Below, piece by piece: positions 11,541-17,804 of a stretch of DNA of 23,703 nt. The notes below the pieces were generated by a model. That model was given only the letters and a program-made list of their open reading frames with translations, did no database searches and was not told the origin of the DNA. A program made the position numbers and the translations under genes. Source of the stretch: a virus; the IMG/VR virus record IMGVR_UViG_3300034375_005322, positions 1-23,703 of that record. One strand, 5' to 3'. Each line of letters opens with the position of its first letter. The stretch's first letter is position 1.

Positions 11541-11557
11541 GAATACTTTACAGGTGA
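11519..11557 (+). CDS. 12-codon leader ORF MATKQIVRILYR
   Basis: Starts in the loop between the pairing segments and ends with TGA overlapping the GTG start of the next gene (GTGA). Same length and same MA start as the ORF at 10751. Translational coupling to the GTG-started gene is the simplest role. Confidence 0.35.
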   Translation: MATKQIVRILYR

Positions 11558-11862
11558 AAACATTCAAAGACTTAGAATTCGATGCCTTGGACATGGGTGC
11601 AATGGGGCAAGGGAAACACGCAAAAATGCAATTCGATAACGGCTATTCAATTAGCGTAGTCGCAGGCAAGGGGTATTACTGCACACCACGAGAGAGTGAC
11701 TTGGACAGCAGCAAGTATAAATCCTTTGAGATCGCAATCTTTGGCGTGGGCGGGAGCTGGGTAACCAAAGAGTTTTTCCTATCCCACCACGAGCGAGATG
11801 TAGCAGGCTGGCAATCAAGAGAAGAGATTGACAAAGTAATGAAACAAATACAAGCAAAGTGA
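11554..11862 (+). CDS. KTFKDL-family phage protein, paralog of 16004-16306
   Basis: A 102-residue protein. The GTG at 11554 is chosen because the protein then begins VKTFKDLEF, aligning with MKTFKDLTF of the gene at 16004. Shared features are FDNxxxxSVVxG near residues 28-40, a following Tyr/Phe-rich strand, and a C-terminal DVxG(W/Y)...(E)xxxxMKxIQ helix. I recall this family from other Bacteroidota phages, but without a function. An upstream in-frame ATG at 11506 lies in the terminator-distal leader and is rejected. The stop overlaps the GTG of the lipoprotein gene. Confidence 0.82.
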   Translation: MKTFKDLEFDALDMGAMGQGKHAKMQFDNGYSISVVAGKGYYCTPRESDLDSSKYKSFEIAIFGVGGSWVTKEFFLSHHERDVAGWQSREEIDKVMKQIQAK

Positions 11863-12014
11863 AATATCTAAACCCGAAAGTAGTGGTGTTGGTCGCAGGT
11901 GTGATCATCATCCTCGCACTCAGCTCGTGCGGTTCGTCGAGCAAAGTATACAGTGAATCGAATAGCTGGATGCATCAGCATCGTAACGAGCAACCTTGCT
12001 CTAACAATTGGTAA
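11859..12014 (+). CDS. Small lipoprotein (51 aa)
   Basis: GTG-started, overlapping the previous stop (GTGA). Sequence: MKYLNPKVVVLVAGVIIILALSSCGSSSK, a clear type II signal peptide with lipobox LSSC and lipidated Cys24, followed by a Ser-rich linker and a 20-residue tail with one more Cys (EQPCSNNW). It would be anchored in the inner or outer membrane facing the periplasm. Early-arm lipoproteins in phages often act in superinfection exclusion; that is a possibility, not something the sequence shows. Confidence 0.75.
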   Translation: MKYLNPKVVVLVAGVIIILALSSCGSSSKVYSESNSWMHQHRNEQPCSNNW

Positions 12015-12017
12015 GCT

Positions 12018-12230
12018 ATGTACAGAGAACTAGAACTAGAATGCACTTGGCATTTGGTCAAGGAGGAAGTTGGTGATGACCTCACACCTGGCGTGCCTGA
12101 GCACGTAGTGATTGAAGAAGTGTTTGTCATTGATGGACACGGCTGGAGATTCGGCAACATCATCGATGTATTTACTCTCAAACAACTGCAAGACATGGCA
12201 GCGGAAATATACGAAGAGAACTATGGTTGA
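12018..12230 (+). CDS. Hypothetical acidic protein (70 aa)
   Basis: A 70-residue protein, MYRELELECTWHLVKEEVGDDLTPG, then VVIEEVFVIDGHGWRFGNIIDVF and an acidic helix. Net negative, no Cys cluster, no membrane span. Starts 3 nt after the lipoprotein stop and its stop overlaps the next ATG, typical of this compact operon. It resembles no family that I can name. Confidence 0.75.
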   Translation: MYRELELECTWHLVKEEVGDDLTPGVPEHVVIEEVFVIDGHGWRFGNIIDVFTLKQLQDMAAEIYEENYG

Positions 12231-12804
12231 AAAGAAAATACGTAAGAACGTACGTGGGTGGTGGGATGAGTCCACCGCCTGCGAGAAAGAGCAGGGCAGA
12301 GTCTGGTACAAAGAAGCGCAGGACTTCGCCCGTGAGTTGTCAGTAAAGTACAACGTCAGCCGAGAGGTTGCGGCAGGTGTTATCTCTGCCCTATCCCCCA
12401 ACAACAAGTGGGAGCGCAACAAGTACGACACCATCCAAGTCTTCGAAGCCATCAAGGCGGGGCTTGGACCTGACGACATCAAGGTCTGCACCTACAGCTC
12501 AAACAAACGCAAGGCATTCTCGATTGCTATGGGCGATGCAAAGATACTGCGGCAGTCACCTAAGACGTACGCCTTTGCCCGCAATGTGGGGGAGCTGGAT
12601 GATAACTTCGTGACCATCGACAAGTGGCACTTACGAGCCTGTCAAACGATGAGCAAGAAGTCCAAGCGATGCCGTGAGTCCGTCACGCCAAAGCAATACA
12701 GAGTTATACAAGAACAAACCATAAAGGTTGCACGACAGATCGGTGTACCTGCATACGTACTGCAAGCTACAGTGTGGGTCACTATCCGCAACCGTTGGAG
12801 TTAA
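12223..12804 (+). CDS. Conserved phage protein with VTIDKWH motif (193 aa)
   Basis: A 193-residue protein. The start MVEKKIRKN (12223) overlaps the upstream stop; the longer frame from 12112 would lie wholly over that gene and is rejected. Order of features: ARELSVKYNVSREVAAGVISALSPNNKWERNK (about 27-58), a helical middle with NKRKAFSIA, FVTIDKWHLRAC (about 129-140), then helices ending QATVWVTIRNRW. This pattern recurs in phage proteins of unknown function; the helical layout with a conserved D-x-W/H is loosely like HhH DNA glycosylases, but no HhH motif or catalytic Lys/Asp can be assigned by eye. Confidence 0.82.
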   Translation: MVEKKIRKNVRGWWDESTACEKEQGRVWYKEAQDFARELSVKYNVSREVAAGVISALSPNNKWERNKYDTIQVFEAIKAGLGPDDIKVCTYSSNKRKAFSIAMGDAKILRQSPKTYAFARNVGELDDNFVTIDKWHLRACQTMSKKSKRCRESVTPKQYRVIQEQTIKVARQIGVPAYVLQATVWVTIRNRWS

Positions 12805-12809
12805 ACATC

Positions 12810-12821
12810 TCAAAACAAATA
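12810..12821 (+). promoter_or_regulatory. Conserved leader motif TCAAAACAAATA, copy 3
   Basis: Identical to copy 2 and again 3 nt before the start codon (12825). A shorter relative (TCAAAACAATTC) precedes the ATG at 14191. Confidence 0.5.
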
Positions 12822-12824
12822 ACG

Positions 12825-13088
12825 ATGGAAAAATCTAAACAGAAAGAATCCTTTACAGTACCCGCATCATGGAAATCTTTGATCGGTACTAAGATTGAAC
12901 TCATACGATACCTAACCCCTCAAGAGTGCAAAATGCAAGACTGGTATAGCTCACCACTAGCCATCCAGTTATCGAACGGCTGCCTACTGATACCCATGCG
13001 AGACGATGAGGGCAATGACGGAGGGGCTATGTGGTATATCAATCCCGACAACGACGATGGTGTCACTATATACACTCAGCGAGTATGA
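12825..13088 (+). CDS. Conserved small phage protein (87 aa)
   Basis: Starts MEKSKQKESFTVPASWKSLIGTKIELIRYLTPQECKMQDW; then LAIQLSNGCLLIPMRDDEGNDGGAMWYI. The LTPxExxxxxW...L.NGxxLxPMxDDEGNxxG pattern is one I associate with short early proteins of many phages, function unknown. The start at 12825 follows the leader motif; the upstream extension is rejected. The stop overlaps the next ATG (ATGA). Confidence 0.82.
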   Translation: MEKSKQKESFTVPASWKSLIGTKIELIRYLTPQECKMQDWYSSPLAIQLSNGCLLIPMRDDEGNDGGAMWYINPDNDDGVTIYTQRV

Positions 13089-13267
13089 AAGACCTATCAA
13101 TACTTGAGCGCTACTTCCTCTGGCAGTGGTACTATATGTCATCATACGACAGCCAAGAGTTTATGCAAGTGATCATGGATGCATCGTCATCCTCTGACCT
13201 TAGCTTCGACCAAGCTTGCGCGGAGATGAAAGAGCAAATGGATTTACGATCAACATTTTTAAACTGA
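13085..13267 (+). CDS. Hypothetical protein (60 aa)
   Basis: A 60-residue helical acidic protein: MKDLSILERYFLWQWYYMSSYDSQEFMQVIMDASSSS, then a second helix (FDQACAEMKEQMDLRSTFLN). The aromatic-rich first helix is unusual. The ATG overlaps the upstream stop, which fixes the start. No family recognised. Confidence 0.72.
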   Translation: MKDLSILERYFLWQWYYMSSYDSQEFMQVIMDASSSSDLSFDQACAEMKEQMDLRSTFLN

Positions 13268-13273
13268 CAAAAG

Positions 13274-13465
13274 ATGGATAAGGAAAAAACAAAAGAGAGG
13301 ATCATTGACGATGTGATCGAACACATCAAATTGGATGTGATATACGGTGATTACTCAGCGATAGCCGAGTTACTCCGATATACACCAACCGACAACCTCA
13401 TAGCTTTTCTCCCTGAAACTGAACACCCCCTTGGACATCAAGGAAAATACATAACCAATGATTAA
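13274..13465 (+). CDS. Small conserved phage protein, LPETEHP end (63 aa)
   Basis: A 63-residue protein, MDKEKTKERIIDDVIEHIKLDVIYGDYSAIAELLRYTPTDNLIAFLPE followed by a short tail. Proteins with a helix, GDYxAIxELL and xNLxxFLPE are common in phage early regions; no function is assigned. Overlaps the next start by 8 nt. Confidence 0.75.
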   Translation: MDKEKTKERIIDDVIEHIKLDVIYGDYSAIAELLRYTPTDNLIAFLPETEHPLGHQGKYITND

Positions 13466-13781
13466 GAAAACAGATTGGCAACACAGCGGTACATCGTTCC
13501 ACAATGTGACGATCACCGCATCAACAAACAGGCTGGCTGAAGTCCTCGGCCCACCATCACACCGAGACCCTAGCGACAGCAAGGTGACACGAGAGTGGGC
13601 GCTTGAGTACATCGATCCATCCGACCCTGTGGGTGAAGCACCCAAGCGTTTCGTTACGGTGTACGATTGGAAAGAAGGTTGGGACTTCCCCGACAACATG
13701 ACTGTGCGGTTCCACATCGGAGCTCGCACTCTGCATGAATCCATGCGGGCAAAAGAATTGTTAATCAGTAAACTAAAATAG
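13458..13781 (+). CDS. Conserved phage protein with VYDWKE and FHIGA motifs (107 aa)
   Basis: A 107-residue protein: TSFHNVTITASTNRLAEVLGPPSHRDPSDSKVTREWALEY, then RFVTVYDWKEGW and VRFHIGARTLHESMRAKELL. The L..vLG.P...SDKVt.EW...YDWK...HIGa pattern is familiar from phage and plasmid hypothetical proteins. Mixed alpha/beta, no catalytic signature. Ends 2 nt before the next ATG. Confidence 0.8.
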   Translation: MIKKTDWQHSGTSFHNVTITASTNRLAEVLGPPSHRDPSDSKVTREWALEYIDPSDPVGEAPKRFVTVYDWKEGWDFPDNMTVRFHIGARTLHESMRAKELLISKLK

Positions 13782-13783
13782 AT

Positions 13784-14155
13784 ATGGGATTAGATATGTA
13801 TCTCACACGAGCCACTGACACCAGTAAAGACCTAGCGTACTGGCGCAAAGCAAACCAAATCCACGGGTACATCGTGGATACATTCGCAAAAGGTGTGGAC
13901 GAGTGCCAGCCGATTGCAGTACACCGAGCAGAACTACTCGGGTTAGTGCAGCTATGCGAGTCACTACTTGAAAGCAAAGACGAGAAGAAAGCACTAGAGG
14001 TGCTACCCCCTAAGAGTGGGTTCTTCTTTGGCCCAACCGTAGTGGACGAGTGCTATTGGGATGATCTAAAAGCGACCGTCCGAATGCTAACAGACACAAT
14101 CAACTTCGAAGACAAAACAGAAGACGACTACTTTATCTATCAGGCAAGCTGGTAG
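13784..14155 (+). CDS. Conserved phage protein, MGLDMYL...YWRKANQIH family
   Basis: A 123-residue protein starting MGLDMYLTRATDTSKDLAYWRKANQIHGYIVDTF. It then has CQPIAVHRAELLGLVQLCESLL, a helix, and FFFGPTVVDECYWDDLKATVRML with a C-terminal IYQASW. The MGLDMYL/YWRKAN signature is very widespread in phages and bacterial genomes but is uncharacterised. Invariant-looking Trp, Arg, His and Cys could form an active site; that is only a guess. Confidence 0.87.
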   Translation: MGLDMYLTRATDTSKDLAYWRKANQIHGYIVDTFAKGVDECQPIAVHRAELLGLVQLCESLLESKDEKKALEVLPPKSGFFFGPTVVDECYWDDLKATVRMLTDTINFEDKTEDDYFIYQASW

Positions 14156-14190
14156 AATCAAACAAACAATAACAATTCAAAACAATTCAA

Positions 14191-14571
14191 ATGTCACAGA
14201 CTAAGTACAAATTCAAGAAGGTTAAACTCGACGACCTCAATGTCGGGGATGTTTTCAAAACCAAGCCTACAACAAATCTCATGGAGAAGCGGGAGGCTGC
14301 AAAGTGGGTGTCCGATAAAGGGTGCAAGAAGTACACCTTCAAATACCTACACAACGGAAACTTCAACTACAACCTGAGCAGAGTGGAGAACGGCAACCCA
14401 TGCGTGTATGTATGGCAGGCTATTGCTGTTGAGCAAGAACCACGCAAGCCAGTGTCCAAGATTGCTACGGTAGATACTTGGGTAGCGATCAAAGAGATCG
14501 GTGACCTTGTTGACCGCAAGGTAATCACCAACGAACAATTCAAATCAATCATCAAACTAATCGTAGACTAA
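14191..14571 (+). CDS. Hypothetical protein (126 aa)
   Basis: A 126-residue basic protein: MSQTKYKFKKVKLDDLNVGDVFKTKP (a small beta-barrel-like start with LDDLNVGDVF), KKYTFKYLHNGNFNYNL, VYVWQAIAVEQEPRKP and a C-terminal helix (EQFKSIIKLIV). Preceded by a repeated AACAATTCAAAACAATTCAA leader. Its last base is the first base of the next ATG (TAATG). No family recognised. Confidence 0.77.
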   Translation: MSQTKYKFKKVKLDDLNVGDVFKTKPTTNLMEKREAAKWVSDKGCKKYTFKYLHNGNFNYNLSRVENGNPCVYVWQAIAVEQEPRKPVSKIATVDTWVAIKEIGDLVDRKVITNEQFKSIIKLIVD

Positions 14572-15056
14572 TGGACAACTCATCACGAATCAACGAAAAG
14601 ATCGTCATCAAAAGCGATTCGCTTTCACCAGAAGACCGAGCAGCGTTTGAAAATCCAACACAAAACGGCAAACCGAAAGCACAATTCGTCCACATCCCCC
14701 ACCTGTTAGCGCACTTCACCAACCTGTTCGGTAACACTGACTTGATTGCCAAGTGTAAGGCAGAGGTGGCCTGTATTCAGGAGGAACTGCTTAGAAAGCA
14801 TCAAGAGGCAGAGCCTCAGCTGGACTTCAATGACGTAGAGCTTCGAACAGATATCCAAGAGATAATTGAGTCTGACTACTGGTGCGAGTCGGTATACATC
14901 CAATTCCCATCAGACATGCAGGTCGATTGCAGCGGCTGTGACATTACTGTTTCAGACGTAGAGGGTGAGGTTGAGGTTAGTATGAACCAAGGCCAAGCCG
15001 AAGTGATGGCAGATAAGATCATGGACTTTCTCGAAAAAAGAACTAAACATGCTTAA
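14571..15056 (+). CDS. Hypothetical acidic protein (161 aa)
   Basis: A 161-residue protein with a mixed N-terminus (MDNSSRINEKIVIKSDSL), a helical middle (FGNTDLIAKCKAEVACIQEELLRKHQEAEP) and a beta-rich acidic C-terminal part (VYIQFPSDMQVDCSGCDITVSDVEGEVEVSMNQGQAEVMADKIMDFL). C115-x2-C118 approximately (DCSGCD) is a single CxxC, too little for a zinc finger. Function not recognised. Confidence 0.77.
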   Translation: MDNSSRINEKIVIKSDSLSPEDRAAFENPTQNGKPKAQFVHIPHLLAHFTNLFGNTDLIAKCKAEVACIQEELLRKHQEAEPQLDFNDVELRTDIQEIIESDYWCESVYIQFPSDMQVDCSGCDITVSDVEGEVEVSMNQGQAEVMADKIMDFLEKRTKHA

Positions 15057-15065
15057 GGAAGAAGA

Positions 15066-15086
15066 ATGACTAAATTGCAATTATGA
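15066..15086 (+). CDS. 6-codon leader ORF MTKLQL
   Basis: ATG at 15066, stop TGA at 15084-15086 overlapping the ATG of the PP-loop gene (ATGA). Short and alone it proves nothing, but similar mini-ORFs end at the starts of 10792, 11554 and 16977. Confidence 0.25.
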   Translation: MTKLQL

Positions 15087-15949
15087 ATAGAGACATAGTA
15101 TGCTGGTGGAGCGGAGGGATTACCTCCGCTGTCGCCTGCAAGAAAGCCATAGAGATATACGGTAAGGAGAGGTGCAGGGTTGTGATGATCGACACACACA
15201 ACGAGCACGAAGATACCTATCGATTCAAGGTGGATTGCAGTGAGTGGTACGGTATTGAAATCGAAACCATCAGCGGCATCGGCGATAAGTACTCGAAGAT
15301 TCAAGATGTGTGGGAGAAGTACAAGAGCCTGAACGTAGCTCACGGTGCTATATGCAGCACTGAACTGAAGCGATCAGTTAGAGAGGCTTGGCAAAGAGAT
15401 AACGAGTTCACACACCAAGTGTTTGGGTTCGAGTTCGAGAAGAAAGAATTCAATCGAGGACTCAGCCTGACGATGAATCATCCAGCAGCGAAGCCGATCT
15501 ACCCGCTACTTATGTACGGTCTCAACAAGAAGGACTGCATCAAGATTGTACAAGATGCTGGACTGAAGATCCCAATCATGTATGAGATGGGGTTCAAGAA
15601 CAACAACTGTTTTGGAACGGGTTGCGTTCAGGGTGGTATTGGTTACTGGCAGAAGATGAGGAGAGACTTCCCCGACAAGTTCGAGGAGATGTCTAACGTG
15701 GAGCACAAGCTCACAGCTATGCGAGGCAAGCCCGTAACAATGCTAAAGGATCAGAGTAAGGCCGCGAAAGAAAGTGGCAGAACCTTAGTGTTCCTTCGGA
15801 AGCACCCCGACTATCCTGAATACAAGTGCCTTGACGATATGCCCGAGCGCAAGGTGCAGCCTCTGTTTGAGTGCAATGGTTTCTGTGGGACAAACGACCT
15901 CAACGAGAGGACAGAAACTGAAGGGCAAATTAATTTTCAATTCGACTAG
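15083..15949 (+). CDS. PP-loop ATP-pyrophosphatase, PAPS reductase-like
   Basis: A 288-residue protein. Residues 5-14 are VCWWSGGITS, the PP-loop SGGxTS that binds the pyrophosphate of an adenylated substrate. MIDTHNEHEDTY (35-46) follows as in PAPS reductase-family enzymes. GAICSTELKRSVREAW (about 91-106) matches the family's C..LK motif. Later cysteines occur as NNCFGTGC (174-181) and FECNGFCG (near 270), which could hold an Fe-S cluster. Known relatives reduce PAPS, load sulfur onto tRNA or DNA (TtcA, DndC type), or activate nucleotides. In a phage early operon, base or nucleic-acid modification is the more interesting option; assimilatory sulfate reduction is the other. The fold is confident, the substrate is not. 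Confidence 0.85.
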   Translation: MNRDIVCWWSGGITSAVACKKAIEIYGKERCRVVMIDTHNEHEDTYRFKVDCSEWYGIEIETISGIGDKYSKIQDVWEKYKSLNVAHGAICSTELKRSVREAWQRDNEFTHQVFGFEFEKKEFNRGLSLTMNHPAAKPIYPLLMYGLNKKDCIKIVQDAGLKIPIMYEMGFKNNNCFGTGCVQGGIGYWQKMRRDFPDKFEEMSNVEHKLTAMRGKPVTMLKDQSKAAKESGRTLVFLRKHPDYPEYKCLDDMPERKVQPLFECNGFCGTNDLNERTETEGQINFQFD

Positions 15950-15958
15950 CATCGGATA

Positions 15959-15977
15959 GTTGTGGTACTACCCCAAC
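15959..15977. repeat. Inverted repeat GTTG-T-GGTA-C-TACC-C-CAAC
   Basis: Nineteen bases with eight matched pairs around a central C and one mismatch, between the PP-loop gene and 16004. It is followed by TTGTG-N7-CACAA (15983-15999). The first is too tight to form an RNA hairpin at its centre, so an operator in DNA is more likely. Confidence 0.4.
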
Positions 15978-16003
15978 TTATCTTGTGCTACTAACACAAC
16001 ATT

Positions 16004-16306
16004 ATGAAGACGTTCAAAGACTTGACATTCGAGCCGCATCCGTTCGGAGGCAAACAAGCATACGCTTTCTTTGACAACGAACGAGCCGTGTCAGTTGTCA
16101 CAGGAGCCGATTGGTTCCACACCTCAGAGTTCGCACCCTACGAGGTTGGCTTCATCAATTTGGACGGCAAGCTAGGCTGCGTATACCTTGAACGTGGCAC
16201 TACGTCCGTTACTATTGCCGAAGACGCAGATCACAACGATGTTCAAGGGTACTGCACAGAAGATGAGGTGACCCTCATTATGAAAGCGATTCAAAATCTA
16301 GTATAA
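16004..16306 (+). CDS. KTFKDL-family phage protein, paralog of 11554-11862
   Basis: A 100-residue protein, MKTFKDLTFEPHPFGGKQAYAFFDNERAVSVVTGADWFHTS, then YEVGFINLDGKLGCVYLERGTTSVTI and DVQGYCTEDEVTLIMKAIQNLV. It aligns over its full length with the 11554 protein (same start, FDN/SVV core and MKxIQ end). The copies are well diverged at the DNA level, so the duplication is old or they arrived separately. Function unknown. Confidence 0.85.
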   Translation: MKTFKDLTFEPHPFGGKQAYAFFDNERAVSVVTGADWFHTSEFAPYEVGFINLDGKLGCVYLERGTTSVTIAEDADHNDVQGYCTEDEVTLIMKAIQNLV

Positions 16307-16307
16307 C

Positions 16308-16529
16308 ATGGGACGCACTAAAGACCTACGAGACAACATCCCCTTCAGCCCCAAGACCTGGGGTTCGATGGAAGAGTTCGCAGCAGCTATAGGCTGGGAT
16401 CTATCACCTAACACCAGTGAGTTTGTTCACAAGAGTTGGGATCACTACAACGAGTCACTGAACAACGGTTCGCTGTTCGACTGGCTGCAACACCACAACG
16501 GTTCAGAAATAAACCTATTAAACCAATAG
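16308..16529 (+). CDS. Hypothetical protein (73 aa)
   Basis: MGRTKDLRDNIPFSPKTWGSMEEFAAAIGWDLSPNTSEFVHKSWDHYNESLNNGSLFDWLQHHNGSEINLLNQ: a short, Trp- and Asn-rich helical protein. Starts 1 nt after the previous stop and ends 4 nt before the next gene. Not recognised. Confidence 0.72.
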   Translation: MGRTKDLRDNIPFSPKTWGSMEEFAAAIGWDLSPNTSEFVHKSWDHYNESLNNGSLFDWLQHHNGSEINLLNQ

Positions 16530-16533
16530 ACAG

Positions 16534-16770
16534 ATGAAACAGTTTGATACTTACTGGGAGTACTTACTCCGTCAGAGCAAGCCTTGGGCTAGGCTCATTA
16601 ACATCCTTGTCACCCCTGTACTGATGATCATGATGGTCGTCGAGGGCGTGGCTACTAACCAACCGTACTTCTGGCTTGGCGCAATCTTCGCAGCCGTGAT
16701 GTGTGTGCAGCAGCACCGCCACTACTGGACGAAGTGGGATGAGAATTACCGCAAAACCCCTAAGGTATGA
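16534..16770 (+). CDS. Two-helix membrane protein (78 aa)
   Basis: A 78-residue protein with an aromatic, basic start (MKQFDTYWEYLLRQSKPWARL), membrane helix 1 (NILVTPVLMIMMVVEGVA, about 24-41), a short loop, helix 2 (YFWLGAIFAAVMCVQ, about 45-59) and a charged tail (HRHYWTKWDENYRKTPKV). Its stop overlaps the next ATG (ATGA), which opens another membrane protein; the two probably act together. A holin/antiholin-like or superinfection-exclusion pair is possible but unproven. Confidence 0.75.
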   Translation: MKQFDTYWEYLLRQSKPWARLINILVTPVLMIMMVVEGVATNQPYFWLGAIFAAVMCVQQHRHYWTKWDENYRKTPKV

Positions 16771-16943
16771 TCGACCCATTGAACTTTACAGAGGATCAAG
16801 TGAAGGAAGTAACTCAGATCCAAAAGCATGCATTTGAAAACGGTTTAGTGTGGGGGTTCGTATGTACCCTCGGGGCGATTGTAGCGATCGCTATCGCAGT
16901 ACTGGCAGCGAAGCAGTTCTTCCCACACTGGCTACTAAAATAA
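16767..16943 (+). CDS. Single-pass membrane protein (58 aa)
   Basis: Fifty-eight residues: MIDPLNFTEDQVKEVTQIQKHAFENG, then a hydrophobic helix (GFVCTLGAIVAIAIAVLAA, about 30-48) and a short C-terminus KQFFPHWLLK. Translationally coupled to the upstream two-helix protein through ATGA. Its length, just under 60 codons, makes it easy to miss. Confidence 0.7.
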   Translation: MIDPLNFTEDQVKEVTQIQKHAFENGLVWGFVCTLGAIVAIAIAVLAAKQFFPHWLLK

Positions 16944-16947
16944 TACA

Positions 16948-16980
16948 ATGACACACGAAGGCCATAGAGCAACAAGATGA
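16948..16980 (+). CDS. 10-codon leader ORF MTHEGHRATR
   Basis: Starts 4 nt after the previous stop and ends with TGA overlapping the ATG of the next gene (ATGA). It fills the gap so that ribosomes could run continuously through the operon. Peptide function is not suggested. Confidence 0.3.
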   Translation: MTHEGHRATR

Positions 16981-17210
16981 AAAACTATAACGTAAGATCC
17001 ACAGAATCGACAGAGTTTGATGGGGTTCGAAAGCGGAACCTATACAACGGTGAGCATCACTACTACATCAGCAAGACAGTTGATGGGCTGTCATCAAGTG
17101 TCCACGAAAAGTACGATTCACCCCGTGAAGCAGCGATTATGCTCGACAAATGGCTGCTCAATCACGGAAAGGAACCGATAAATGTATTGAAACCCTTGCG
17201 GAAACGATAG
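16977..17210 (+). CDS. Hypothetical basic protein (77 aa)
   Basis: MKNYNVRSTESTEFDGVRKRNLYNGEHHYYISKTVDGLSSSVHEKYDSPREAAIMLDKWLLNHGKEPINVLKPLRKR. Predicted beta hairpins followed by one helix (SPREAAIMLDKWLLNHG), basic overall, like small single-domain nucleic-acid binding proteins, although no named fold is evident. It is the last gene before the promoter of the replication block, and its 3' end overlaps the -33 box of that promoter. Confidence 0.75.
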   Translation: MKNYNVRSTESTEFDGVRKRNLYNGEHHYYISKTVDGLSSSVHEKYDSPREAAIMLDKWLLNHGKEPINVLKPLRKR

Positions 17211-17226
17211 GGATTTCGTATCTTTG
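17196..17226 (+). promoter_or_regulatory. Bacteroidota promoter for the replication block
   Basis: TTG (17196-17198), 20-nt spacer, TATCTTTG (17219-17226). Same layout and same spacing as the leftward promoter at 9091-9121. A start near 17233 gives a leader of about 17 nt before the ATG at 17250, so the recombination/replication genes can be expressed separately from the accessory operon. Confidence 0.7.
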
Positions 17227-17249
17227 TAATCCATTTTAATTCAGTATAC

Positions 17250-17804
17250 ATGAGTACATACAAGTTCAAGACCACCAAGATCAAGGGGAAGGACTACGTC
17301 GAAGTAAACGAGCGTATCAAGTTCTTCCGTCAAGAGGATCAGTACAAGAACTGGTCAATCCAGACAGAGTTCCCAATGCTTACCGCTGACGAAGCCCTCT
17401 GCCGATGCACCATTGCTAACGCAGACGGATTGGTTGTGGCCCAGGGTCACGCCCATGAGAGCAAGTCCAACGGTATGATCAACAAAACCAGCTACGTAGA
17501 GAACTGCGAGACCTCAGCAGTAGGTCGTGCATTGGCTATGTTGGGTATTGGGATCGACACTAGCATCGCCTCGGCCAACGAGGTTGAGACTGCCATCGCG
17601 CAGCAGAATGCTACTCCGAAAACATTCAAGCAAGAGATCAGCACAGCGAAGAAGGAAGTGCAAGACGATAAGTTCCAAGATGCCATCACCTACATGAAGA
17701 GTGTAGCCAAGCCTGAGCGAAAGAAAGCTCTTGATGCTGTACTTACCAAGTACGGTGAGACATTCAGCGAGAACCAAGTTGCAGCACTTAATAAGTTCCT
17801 GTGA
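17250..17804 (+). CDS. Single-strand annealing protein (Erf/Rad52-like)
   Basis: A 184-residue protein. Residues 10-100 carry the pattern KDYVEVNERIKFFRQEDQYKNWSIQTEF, MLTADEALCRCTIANADGLVVAQGHAHE and SYVENCETSAVGRALAMLGIGID. The last segment is a hallmark of phage Erf-like annealing proteins. Residues 115-184 are a charged helical tail. Such proteins coat and anneal complementary single strands for recombination-dependent repair and replication. The next gene is a RecE-like exonuclease, giving the Red/RecET-type pair, and an SSB-like protein follows. Family assignment by motif is good but not tested. Confidence 0.8.
   Translation: MSTYKFKTTKIKGKDYVEVNERIKFFRQEDQYKNWSIQTEFPMLTADEALCRCTIANADGLVVAQGHAHESKSNGMINKTSYVENCETSAVGRALAMLGIGIDTSIASANEVETAIAQQNATPKTFKQEISTAKKEVQDDKFQDAITYMKSVAKPERKKALDAVLTKYGETFSENQVAALNKFL

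Noticed and set aside
12112-12222. Longer N-terminus of the 12223 protein
   Set aside because: The extra 37 residues lie entirely over the upstream gene in another frame, while the ATG at 12223 has the same stop-start overlap as its neighbours.
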